Source: Alistipes sp. (GTDB taxonomy: Bacteria; Bacteroidota; Bacteroidia; Bacteroidales; Rikenellaceae). From it: 9,405 nt of DNA. The DNA is taken from NCBI GenBank assembly GCA_017380275.1, contig JAFOEH010000076.1, positions 1-9,405 on the forward strand, written 5' to 3'. The translations under genes and the position numbers were made by a program. The notes under the pieces are model-generated. The model saw only the letters and a list, made by a program, of their open reading frames with translations. It was not told where the DNA came from and searched no databases. Shown here one piece after another: positions 1 to 5,559 of the stretch (its first letter is position 1; each line of letters begins with the position of its first letter).

Positions 1-14
1 ACATTCCCTCCAAA

Positions 15-35
15 CCTCCCTTTGAGAAAGGGAGG
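15..35. repeat. Perfect 9-bp hairpin, possible dispersed palindromic repeat
   Basis: CCTCCCTTT (15-23) and AAAGGGAGG (27-35) pair perfectly around a GAG loop. No T tract follows, so it is not a standard intrinsic terminator. The bases just after it (41-48, GTCGCTGC) recur inside the REP-like element at 231-264, which hints that both belong to interspersed extragenic repeats. The hairpin is seen directly; calling it a dispersed repeat is inference. Confidence 0.5.
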
Positions 36-143
36 CTTAGGTCGCTGCACTCCGAAGAGGAATTTATGATATATTTATGCACAAGTGCGTGAACGTTCGG
101 CTGAGGCTGGTACGGTAGAGTAAGCAAATGCGCTTTCAATATG

Positions 144-173
144 AAAAGGCGATCCTTTTGGGTCGCCTTTTTT
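144..173 (+). terminator. Rho-independent terminator, rightward
   Basis: A 12-bp stem is formed by 144-155 and 160-171 (core GGCGATCC with GGGTCGCC, one T-G wobble) around a TTTT loop. It ends in a run of six T on the plus strand. It must end a plus-strand transcript starting left of the window or within the first 140 bases. No matching gene is visible in the window. Confidence 0.85.
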
Positions 174-179
174 GTTGGC

Positions 180-221
180 AGGTGCATATAGAGCTTCTGC
201 GAAGACCTATCATATTCACCT
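180..221. repeat. Imperfect hairpin
   Basis: AGGTG (180-184) and CACCT (217-221) are the outer arms, and CTTC-TGC-GAAG (194-204) is a perfect inner hairpin. The bases between pair only partly. It could be an RNA structure or a decayed palindromic repeat; the evidence is modest. Confidence 0.3.
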
Positions 222-230
222 AAAGATAAT

Positions 231-264
231 AGATTGCCACGTCGCTGCGTTCCTCGCAATGACA
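231..264. repeat. REP-like extragenic palindromic repeat
   Basis: Read on the minus strand this stretch contains GTCATTGCGAGGAACG followed by CAGCGACG and then GGCAATCT. ATTGC (233-237) and GCAAT (256-260) are the palindromic ends, with ACG and CGT pairing further in. From memory, near-identical GTCATTGCGAGG repeats are scattered between genes of many bacteria, including Bacteroidota. Only one copy lies in this window, so the repeat status rests on that recollection. Confidence 0.6.
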
Positions 265-360
265 TATTAATAACAGTATCAAGGTAGATAATTCCGGAAA
301 AGAAGGTTCGCTCGTGTGAGAGTCTACATACCGATTACTTGCAAGTACATTATGTAAAAC

Positions 361-395
361 AAAAAAACCTGCTCCCGATATGGGAACAGGTTTTT
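361..395 (-). terminator. Terminator of the isomerase-like lipoprotein gene
   Basis: AACCTG (366-371) pairs with CAGGTT (387-392). The stem continues through TCCC (373-376) and GGGA (382-385) after one mismatch, around a GATAT loop. On the minus strand it ends in seven T, about 30 bp past the stop codon of the lipoprotein gene. There is also a T run on the plus strand, so it may work in both directions. A second small perfect hairpin, GCGAGC-GCT-GCTCGC at 404-418, lies between it and the stop codon. Confidence 0.85.
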
Positions 396-424
396 ATTTT
401 CAAGCGAGCGCTGCTCGCCTACGA

Positions 425-1360
425 TTACATTGCACCGATTGACTTCAGGTACTCAACGCTCATTGCAACGCACTCCATAGGAGTCTTGTCCATTGAGGGG
501 TTGTCCTGCTCAACTACGAGCCACTTGCTACCTACCTCGTTGGTTGCAGCCTCTACGATAGCAGCGATATCAACTACACCGTGGCCAAGGGGACGGAACT
601 CGAAAGCTGATGACTTCTTCTCCTCACCCTCGTTCAAACCGATAAGTGCATAGGGATCGCCCTCCATCTCACCCTCGATGTGGTAGTTCTTGAGGTGAAC
701 AACGGGTGAACGGTTGGTGTACTTCTTCAAGTACTCAACGGGATTCAAACCAGAGTAGTGTACCCAGCACTGGTCGAGCTCGGTCTGCAACAGATCAGCA
801 GGAACGTTAGAGTATAGGTAATCCAAACCGTGCTCACCGCTCTCGAGCTTCTTGAACTCGAAGTCGTGGTTGTGGTAAAGAAGGGTAAGACCAGCAGCCT
901 TGCACTTCTCACCGATAGCGCGGATCTCCTCAACCATCTGCAAGAACAACTCGCCACCGGGACGACGCTCCTCGGTTACGTAGGGAACTACGATGTACTC
1001 GCAACCTACAGCCTTGTAGTCAGCGATTACCTTGTCAACGTCAGCCAACATATCTGCCAGGGGCACGTGAGCTGAAATGGGGTTCAGGCCGATCTCCTTG
1101 CACCAAGCATTAACCTGTGCAGGATCGTTCTCGAACAAACCAGCGAACTCAACGCCATCGAAACCGAGAGCCTTGATCTTCTGGAGAGTGCCCTTGAAAT
1201 CAGCCTCCATATCACCGCGTACGCTGTACAACTGAACAGCTACGGGCAACTTCTTAGCAGCCTCCTCAGCGGGAGCAGCCTTCTGTGCGTTACCGCCGCA
1301 AGATACCATAAATGCAGCAGCTACGACCATCAAAAGTGATGAAATCTTCTTCATTGTCAT
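425..1360 (-). CDS. Sugar phosphate isomerase/epimerase-like lipoprotein
   Basis: This 311-residue protein belongs to the xylose isomerase-like TIM-barrel family (the AP endonuclease 2/sugar epimerase fold). The N-terminus is a lipoprotein signal: two Lys, a hydrophobic stretch, and a lipobox ending MVSC with Cys21. An Ala/Glu/Lys-rich linker follows, so the enzyme should be tethered to an envelope membrane facing the periplasm. The barrel begins near residue 40 (VAVQLYSVRGD). Probable metal and catalytic positions by family comparison are Glu168 in HNHDFEF (163-169), Asp196 in TELDQCW, His222 in VVHLKN and Glu284 in LVVEQD. The substrate cannot be read from sequence; exported relatives in Bacteroidota may act on oxidised (3-keto) sugars, which is only a possibility. 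ATG at 1354 is an alternative start. Its codons lean to GTT/GTA, GCT/GCA and GGT, unlike the GTG/GCG use of the other genes, which suggests strong expression. Confidence 0.85.
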   Translation of the reverse strand: MTMKKISSLLMVVAAAFMVSCGGNAQKAAPAEEAAKKLPVAVQLYSVRGDMEADFKGTLQKIKALGFDGVEFAGLFENDPAQVNAWCKEIGLNPISAHVPLADMLADVDKVIADYKAVGCEYIVVPYVTEERRPGGELFLQMVEEIRAIGEKCKAAGLTLLYHNHDFEFKKLESGEHGLDYLYSNVPADLLQTELDQCWVHYSGLNPVEYLKKYTNRSPVVHLKNYHIEGEMEGDPYALIGLNEGEEKKSSAFEFRPLGHGVVDIAAIVEAATNEVGSKWLVVEQDNPSMDKTPMECVAMSVEYLKSIGAM

Positions 1361-1412
1361 TAATTTTTAGTTATTTGTGAAAATTTGGATTCGCATTAAG
1401 CCAAATATGCGA

Positions 1413-1443
1413 CAAAGATATGTTTTTTTTATCACATTGCAAA
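1413..1443 (-). promoter_or_regulatory. Bacteroidota-type promoter for the lipoprotein gene
   Basis: Reading leftward, a -33 box TTTG (1443-1440) is followed after exactly 19 bp by TATCTTTG (1420-1413), a full match to TAnnTTTG. Transcription should start near 1406-1411, giving a leader of about 50 bases before the ATG at 1360. The near-consensus match agrees with the expression-type codon bias of the gene. Confidence 0.8.
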
Positions 1444-1471
1444 CATTTGACGCTCAAATTCACACATTTGG
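1444..1471. promoter_or_regulatory. Possible operator: inverted and direct ATTTG repeats
   Basis: ATTTGA (1445-1450) and TCAAAT (1454-1459) form a perfect inverted repeat around CGC, immediately upstream of the -33 box. A further CATTTG (1465-1470) repeats the CATTTG at 1444-1449 with a 21-bp period, two helical turns. A transcription factor site is plausible. It could also be a weak hairpin downstream of the antiporter gene, but it lacks a T tract. Inference only. Confidence 0.35.
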
Positions 1472-1488
1472 AGCTACAAAACAGTTAA

Positions 1489-2778
1489 TTAATCGTTACA
1501 GCGGGGACGCTGGACGAGGATTGCCACAGCCGCACAAAGGCCCATAATGAAGGGATAGTAGAGGTAGCGGATAATCTCGACAGGCGAGATTGCCGCCAAG
1601 CCTGCCGCCATCAGCAACTGCGCACCGTAGGGAAGGAGGCCCTGAATAAAACACGAGAAGGTATCCAGCAGGCTCGCCACGCGGCGCGGTGCGATGCCAA
1701 AACGCTGGCCGATATCACGGGCGATGGAGCCCACGGAGATGATGGCCACGGTGTTGTTGGCAGTGCAGATGTCGGCCACAACGACGAGCGTTGCAATTGA
1801 GGCCTCGGCTCCACGGCGCGAGCTAAGGCGCGAAGTGAGGAGCGAAATCAGATAGTTGATACCGCCGTTGATGCGGATCATCTCCAACATTCCGCCCGCC
1901 ATCATAGTGATGATGATGAGCTGTCCCATTGAGTCGATACCCTGCCCCATCGTCGAGAACCAATCCAGGACAGAGACCTTGCCGCAGCAGATTCCGATAA
2001 GGCCCGACGAAAGAATTCCGGCAACAAGGACCTTCAGCACATTGACACCTGCGGCGGCCATAACGAGTACCAGCAGGTAGGGAATCATCGTGTACCACGG
2101 AGAGTCGATTGCGGTAGCAGCGTAGGAGATGGCCTGCTCGGACGAGAAGATATAGATCAGCAGAGTGATAGCGGCAGCAGGTGCGACGATAGCAACGTTG
2201 GTGCGAAATTTATCGCGCATCGAGCAGCCTTGAGTGCGTGTGGCGGCGATGGTAGTGTCGGAGATAAACGACAGATTATCACCGAACAACGCTCCACCAA
2301 CAACGATGGCTACAATCCACGGCATTGAGCAACCCGTCTGGGTTGAGATAGCTGTGGCGATAGGTGTGAGGGCTACTATTGTGCCAACCGAAGTACCAAT
2401 TGACAGCGAGGTGAAGCAGGCGGCGAAGAAGATTCCTGCAGGGAGGAACTGCTCGGGGACGATGCGCAAAGTGAGATCGACGATGGCATCCACAGCCCCC
2501 ATAGCCTTGGTCGAAGAGGCAAAAGCACCCGCCAGAACGAAGATCCAGATCATCAGCATAATATTGTGATCGGTAGCTCCGCGCGAGTAGTCACCGATGC
2601 TCTCGGCGATGGTGCGATGGCGTGTCATTGCGATGGCAACGATCGAGGCGGCCATACCTGCTACGGTGATCGGGATTTTGTAGAAGTCGTTGGCGATGAT
2701 TGAGCCCACGAGATAGATCCCCAGAAATACCAGCAGGGGAAGGAGGGCCAGAGCATTTGCTTTTGTCGGTTTCTGCAT
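1489..2778 (-). CDS. Na+/H+ antiporter, NhaC family
   Basis: This is a polytopic inner-membrane protein of about 429 residues that should exchange cytoplasmic Na+ for protons, or a related cation or organic-acid pair, to hold pH and ion balance. The signature GDNLSFISDTT (about residues 166-176), followed by IAATRTQGCSM and DKFRTN, is characteristic of NhaC-type antiporters. SIGTSVGT (about 126-133) and NNTVAIISVGSI nearer the C-terminus are likely paired half-helix motifs. Hydrophobic segments run almost end to end. I take ATG at 2778; TTG at 2784 in the same frame is less likely. Some members exchange substrates such as malate/lactate, so the ion is not certain. The gene is followed, on the same strand, by the lipoprotein gene 128 bp away with its own promoter, and no strong terminator separates them. 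Confidence 0.88.
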   Translation of the reverse strand: MQKPTKANALALLPLLVFLGIYLVGSIIANDFYKIPITVAGMAASIVAIAMTRHRTIAESIGDYSRGATDHNIMLMIWIFVLAGAFASSTKAMGAVDAIVDLTLRIVPEQFLPAGIFFAACFTSLSIGTSVGTIVALTPIATAISTQTGCSMPWIVAIVVGGALFGDNLSFISDTTIAATRTQGCSMRDKFRTNVAIVAPAAAITLLIYIFSSEQAISYAATAIDSPWYTMIPYLLVLVMAAAGVNVLKVLVAGILSSGLIGICCGKVSVLDWFSTMGQGIDSMGQLIIITMMAGGMLEMIRINGGINYLISLLTSRLSSRRGAEASIATLVVVADICTANNTVAIISVGSIARDIGQRFGIAPRRVASLLDTFSCFIQGLLPYGAQLLMAAGLAAISPVEIIRYLYYPFIMGLCAAVAILVQRPRCND

Positions 2779-2799
2779 TGTCAAACGTTTTTACGGCTG

Positions 2800-2830
2800 C
2801 AAAAATAGTTGATATTGATAAATTAACAAT
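2800..2830 (-). promoter_or_regulatory. Promoter of the NhaC-type antiporter gene
   Basis: Reading leftward, ATTG (2830-2827) is followed after 19 bp by TATTTTTG (2807-2800), matching TAnnTTTG. The predicted start lies about 5 bases further on, so the leader is only some 15-20 bases long. Confidence 0.7.
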
Positions 2831-2842
2831 AAAAATTGACAG

Positions 2843-2856
2843 CTTTATATATAAAG
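2843..2856. promoter_or_regulatory. 14-bp perfect palindrome upstream of the antiporter promoter
   Basis: CTTTATATATAAAG is self-complementary and lies 12 bp upstream of the -33 box of the antiporter promoter. It could bind a dimeric regulator. It is wholly AT inside, so chance is a fair alternative. The remaining bases up to 3016 show nothing I can name. Confidence 0.3.
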
Positions 2857-3016
2857 AGGTGATTTCCGAGAGCGAAAGTGGGCAACAGAGGGGGTATGAA
2901 GTGTCTGACCGGAGGGAGAGGATGGGATTTTGAGGGAGCGAAAAGAGCATCAGGAGGGATGTTGGCGGCCATTTTCGATATTTTTTGAAGAAAATTTGCA
3001 AAAAGAGGTCGGATTT

Positions 3017-3048
3017 TTTGGTTGATTCAAATTTGTTTCATACTTTTG
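3017..3048 (+). promoter_or_regulatory. Promoter of tRNA-Thr
   Basis: TTTG (3017-3020), 20 bp, then TACTTTTG (3041-3048), a full match to the Bacteroidota -33/-7 consensus. The predicted transcription start lies about 15 bases before the mature tRNA 5' end. Confidence 0.8.
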
Positions 3049-3069
3049 CACCGCTCGATAAGGGTAAAT

Positions 3070-3141
<72 letters not shown>

Positions 3142-3144
3142 CTG

Positions 3145-3175
3145 AAGAGGGGTCACATTATGTGGCTCCTTTTTT
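3145..3175 (+). terminator. Terminator of tRNA-Thr
   Basis: GGGGTCACA (3149-3157) pairs with TGTGGCTCC (3161-3169) around TTA, with two wobble pairs, followed by TTTTTT. The A-rich bases at 3145-3148 can pair with the start of the T run. It begins four bases after the mature tRNA end. Confidence 0.85.
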
Positions 3176-3183
3176 GTTTTGTG

Positions 3184-3205
3184 GGTAACCGAGAGGTTGC
3201 CTTTT
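3184..3205 (+). terminator. Second, backup terminator after tRNA-Thr
   Basis: GGTAACC (3184-3190) pairs with GGTTGCC (3195-3201), with one wobble, around a GAGA tetraloop, followed by TTTT. It lies 8 bases beyond the first terminator and would stop read-through towards the oppositely oriented acyltransferase gene. Confidence 0.55.
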
Positions 3206-3226
3206 GTTATTGCACATCACTCTACC

Positions 3227-4012
3227 CTACCCCATTGCATAGACTTCGTGGCGGATAAGTTGGCATTTCTGGGCAGGTGTGCCCGGGAGTGTATGGGGGT
3301 CGATGGGGCGTGAGAGAGTAATCGTAATCTCGCTACCTCGTTGAGAGAACAGCTCACTTGCAAGTAGCAGCAACTCCACATTAAACCGTATGCCCAGCGC
3401 CTGACGTAGGCGCGCGAGACGATAAAATCGCTGAGAGAGTATGCCATCGACATAGACGGGTACGATGCGGCGATCGTAGCGCTCGGCATCACGCACGAAG
3501 CGGTCGCGCCACTCAAGATCCGTAACGCGGCCATCGCAAAAGCGTGAGCAGAGCCCCGCAGGGAAGGTGAGGATCTGCTTGGTGGGTGAGAGGAGGGCCT
3601 CGTGGTAGAGGCGGAGGTAGGGATGGCTCTGGCGGCCAAATTTATTGACGGGAATCCAGAGCGGGCGGAGGGGTTCGATATGCATCAGAAGGTCGTTCAC
3701 GACAACGCCCACATCGCTCCACTCGCGCAGCAACATATCGGCAAGCAACATCCCATCCAGAGCCCCGAAGGGGTGATTGGCAACGAAGATATAGCGATCC
3801 GAAGCAGGCAGGTTAGAAAGAAAACGCACGCGACTCGAGATCTCCAGCTCTCGAAAGACGTGGCGCAGGAAATCGGCAGGAGGAAGCGACTGGCCCGACT
3901 TAAGGAGGAGGTTGATGCGCTGCTCGTGAAGAAGACGGCGCAGCAGATAGACGGCCCAGCGTGGCAGGTGCTGGCCGGTGCGGGAGTGGATTATCTGTTC
4001 GATGGAGATCAC
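3227..4012 (-). CDS. PlsC-like glycerolipid/amino-lipid acyltransferase
   Basis: This 261-residue membrane-associated acyltransferase has the Bacteroidota form of the acyltransferase motif, ANHPFGALDG, with His80 and Asp86 (HX5D rather than the HX4D of classical PlsC). The acyl-acceptor loop TFPAGLCSRF (149-158) replaces the classical EGTRS block. RRIVPVYVDG (181-190) is the usual downstream beta-strand block. Enzymes of this type transfer an acyl chain to a lysolipid: lysophosphatidate, or the hydroxyl of a monoacyl amino acid as in GlsA/OlsA-type lipid synthesis. No GNAT-type partner (GlsB/OlsB) lies beside it, so the acceptor is open. The start is GTG at 4010-4012; no ATG is available in frame near it. 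The gene is divergent from the nucleosidase gene 108 bp away. I found no good TAnnTTTG box for it. Confidence 0.82.
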   Translation of the reverse strand: MISIEQIIHSRTGQHLPRWAVYLLRRLLHEQRINLLLKSGQSLPPADFLRHVFRELEISSRVRFLSNLPASDRYIFVANHPFGALDGMLLADMLLREWSDVGVVVNDLLMHIEPLRPLWIPVNKFGRQSHPYLRLYHEALLSPTKQILTFPAGLCSRFCDGRVTDLEWRDRFVRDAERYDRRIVPVYVDGILSQRFYRLARLRQALGIRFNVELLLLASELFSQRGSEITITLSRPIDPHTLPGTPAQKCQLIRHEVYAMG

Positions 4013-4080
4013 GATGGTGGATGTGCAATTTTCGTGCAGAAGATTTTTTGAGAATTTACCGCGCCGAGAGTGATTTTAGA

Positions 4081-4115
4081 GGAAAGGTTTGTATTTTTGT
4101 AGAAACAAACTTTCC
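4081..4115 (+). promoter_or_regulatory. Promoter -7 box enclosed by an inverted repeat
   Basis: TATTTTTG (4092-4099) matches the Bacteroidota -7 box for the nucleosidase-ispE pair; I see no good -33 box at the proper distance. GGAAAGGTTTGT (4081-4092) and ACAAACTTTCC (4105-4115) are an 11-bp inverted repeat with one extra G, flanking the box. GGAGA (4116-4120) touches the ATG directly, so it is too close to be a standard ribosome binding site. The repeat could be an operator over the start site. Confidence 0.5.
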
Positions 4116-4120
4116 GGAGA

Positions 4121-4702
4121 ATGAAAAAGATTCTTTTACTTGTGGCGGTTGAGGCCGAGATCGGCGGGCAGGGTATCGAGCAGCTCAAGGGCGAGTGCGA
4201 CATCTGTTTCGTGGGCGTGGGTAAGCTACGCGCATTTGAGGCTACACTCGCGGCACTCGTGCAGGACGAGTACGATGCGGTGATAAACATCGGAACGTGC
4301 GGATCGTTCCGCCATCCCTATGGAACGCTGCTCAGACCTTCGACGGTGGTGCAGGGCGATATCTATATCGACTCGATTTTCGCGACCGAACCAGAGTTGC
4401 TTGGAACGGGTGACGAGGGATGCAGCATAGCTTCGTCGGACAACTTCATCGGGGCAGATACGCCTGCCGAGCAGCGCCGACTCATCGAGCCGCACGACTG
4501 TATGGATATGGAGAGTTATGCCATCGTAAGGGCCACGAAATTCTATGCACAACAGAGTGGCAAGGCTGAGCCGAAGATGTATATGCTCAAGGTGGTGAGT
4601 GATGCGTGCGACGGCACGATAGAGGATTGGGAGAGCCGCGTGGAGCGTCTGCGACCGACGTTGGTGGAGGCTGCGAAGAAACTGATCGAGGCGATTAAAT
4701 AA
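4121..4702 (+). CDS. Short MTA/SAH nucleosidase-like protein
   Basis: A 193-residue cytosolic member of the nucleoside phosphorylase/5'-methylthioadenosine-S-adenosylhomocysteine nucleosidase superfamily, which cleaves the N-glycosidic bond of purine nucleosides. It aligns by eye with E. coli MTAN block by block. VAVEAEI (8-14) matches AMEEEV, with Glu13 as the catalytic acid position. VINIGTCGS (54-62) matches INTGSAGG. ASSDNFI (104-110) matches VSGDAFI. MDMESYA (128-134) matches AVEMEA, with ribose-binding Glu131. VSDACD (159-164) matches ISDVAD, with catalytic Asp161. At 193 residues against about 230, it lacks stretches between these blocks. Futalosine hydrolase (MqnB) is a related alternative. 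The ispE start lies 8 bp past its stop, so the two are co-transcribed. Confidence 0.75.
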   Translation: MKKILLLVAVEAEIGGQGIEQLKGECDICFVGVGKLRAFEATLAALVQDEYDAVINIGTCGSFRHPYGTLLRPSTVVQGDIYIDSIFATEPELLGTGDEGCSIASSDNFIGADTPAEQRRLIEPHDCMDMESYAIVRATKFYAQQSGKAEPKMYMLKVVSDACDGTIEDWESRVERLRPTLVEAAKKLIEAIK

Positions 4703-4710
4703 CTGCGAAT

Positions 4711-5520
4711 ATGAAACTTAAGGCTAATTGCAAGATAAATATAGGTTTGGATGTATTGCGTCGCCGTGAGGATGGGTATCACGACCTGGAGACGGTGATG
4801 GTGCCCGTTGCGGGACTATATGACGAGGTGGAGGTTGTGGCCTGCGAGGGCGAGTCGGGGCTTCACATCGTGGGTATGGAGATTGATTGCGACACGGAGC
4901 AGAACATCTGTATGAAGGCACTCAGGCTGATGCAGAGCCGCTACGGCATCGGGCAGGCGCAGATAACACTACACAAACAGATCCCCTTCGGAGCGGGTTT
5001 GGGTGGCGGATCGGCCGATGGCACGGCGGTGATTGTGGCGCTGAACGAGATTTACTCTTTGGGGCTGCAGGAGGCCGAGTTGATTGAGCGGGCGGCAGAG
5101 TTGGGTAGCGACACGGCATTCTTCGTGCGCAACACGCCACAGCTGTGCGAAGGTCGCGGAGAGGTGATGACACCCATCGAGATTGATATTAAGGGGCGGT
5201 GGTTGGTGCTGATAAAACCCGACGAGAGTGTCTCAACACGCGAGGCGTATGCGGGAGTGAGGCCAGCCGTGCCAGAGCGAAGACTCACGGAGCGCGTGGC
5301 GGAGCCTATCGATAGGTGGCAAGGGAGCGTGAAGAACGATTTTGAGGAGTCGGTATTCAAGGCTCATCCTGCGCTGGCAAGAATAAAAGAGGAGTTGCTC
5401 GAATCGGGTGCGGTGTATGCCGCGATGTCGGGTAGTGGCTCGACCATCTTCGGAATTTTTGATTCTGAGACGATGGCAAAGAGATGGAGCGAGCAAACGC
5501 AATACATATATAAGATGTAA
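4711..5520 (+). CDS. ispE: 4-diphosphocytidyl-2-C-methyl-D-erythritol kinase
   Basis: IspE phosphorylates the 2-hydroxyl of CDP-methylerythritol with ATP, the fourth step of the MEP pathway to IPP and DMAPP; it is cytosolic. The 269-residue length is normal. GHMP-kinase features are in order: the N-terminal ANCKINIGLDVL with Lys8, and DGYHDLETVM (21-30) for the substrate. The ATP loop PFGAGLGGGSADG lies at 92-104 and the catalytic Asp134 in LGSDTAFFV. The C-terminal motif is AAMSGSGSTIFGIF (237-250). All key residues appear intact. It is the second gene after the nucleosidase gene, with only 8 bp between, and is closed by a strong terminator starting at its stop codon. Confidence 0.96.
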   Translation: MKLKANCKINIGLDVLRRREDGYHDLETVMVPVAGLYDEVEVVACEGESGLHIVGMEIDCDTEQNICMKALRLMQSRYGIGQAQITLHKQIPFGAGLGGGSADGTAVIVALNEIYSLGLQEAELIERAAELGSDTAFFVRNTPQLCEGRGEVMTPIEIDIKGRWLVLIKPDESVSTREAYAGVRPAVPERRLTERVAEPIDRWQGSVKNDFEESVFKAHPALARIKEELLESGAVYAAMSGSGSTIFGIFDSETMAKRWSEQTQYIYKM

Positions 5521-5557
5521 AAAAGGTTGTCCGAATATAGAATTGGACAACCTTTTT
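5519..5557. terminator. Bidirectional terminator between ispE and the nucleoside hydrolase gene
   Basis: GGTTGTCC (5525-5532) and GGACAACC (5545-5552) form a perfect 8-bp stem. It is flanked by a run of A (5519-5524) and a run of T (5553-5557), so the stem can reach 13 bp and a U tract exists on both strands. It begins inside the ispE stop codon and also lies downstream of the minus-strand nucleoside hydrolase gene, so it likely ends both convergent transcripts. Confidence 0.9.
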
Positions 5558-5559
5558 CT

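Larger units (their letters stand above)
1..360. other. Gene-free, repeat-rich intergenic region
   Basis: No open frame on either strand here resembles a protein. Frame 3 is open from the left edge to about position 89, but it runs through the hairpin at 15-35 and matches nothing I recognise. The stretch carries several short structures listed separately: a perfect hairpin, a rightward terminator, a weak hairpin, a REP-like repeat and a 12-bp palindrome at 336-347 (TACTTGCAAGTA). The rightward terminator implies that a plus-strand gene or RNA ends at or before the left edge. Positions 265-325 show nothing I can name. Confidence 0.6.

Noticed and set aside
1..89. Open plus-strand frame at the left edge as the tail of a gene
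   Set aside because: It is short, runs through a perfect hairpin repeat and resembles no known C-terminus; a real gene end cannot be supported.
2591..3001. A 136-codon minus-strand open frame over the antiporter start
   Set aside because: It overlaps the antiporter start in another frame and spans its promoter. The translation is low-complexity and unlike any protein I know.
3217..3639. Minus-strand frame inside the acyltransferase gene
   Set aside because: It is a shadow frame. The overlapping frame carries the NHPFG and FPAG motifs.
4013..4080. Minus-strand promoter for the acyltransferase gene
   Set aside because: No TAnnTTTG box at a sensible distance from the GTG start was found on the minus strand, so no promoter is called.
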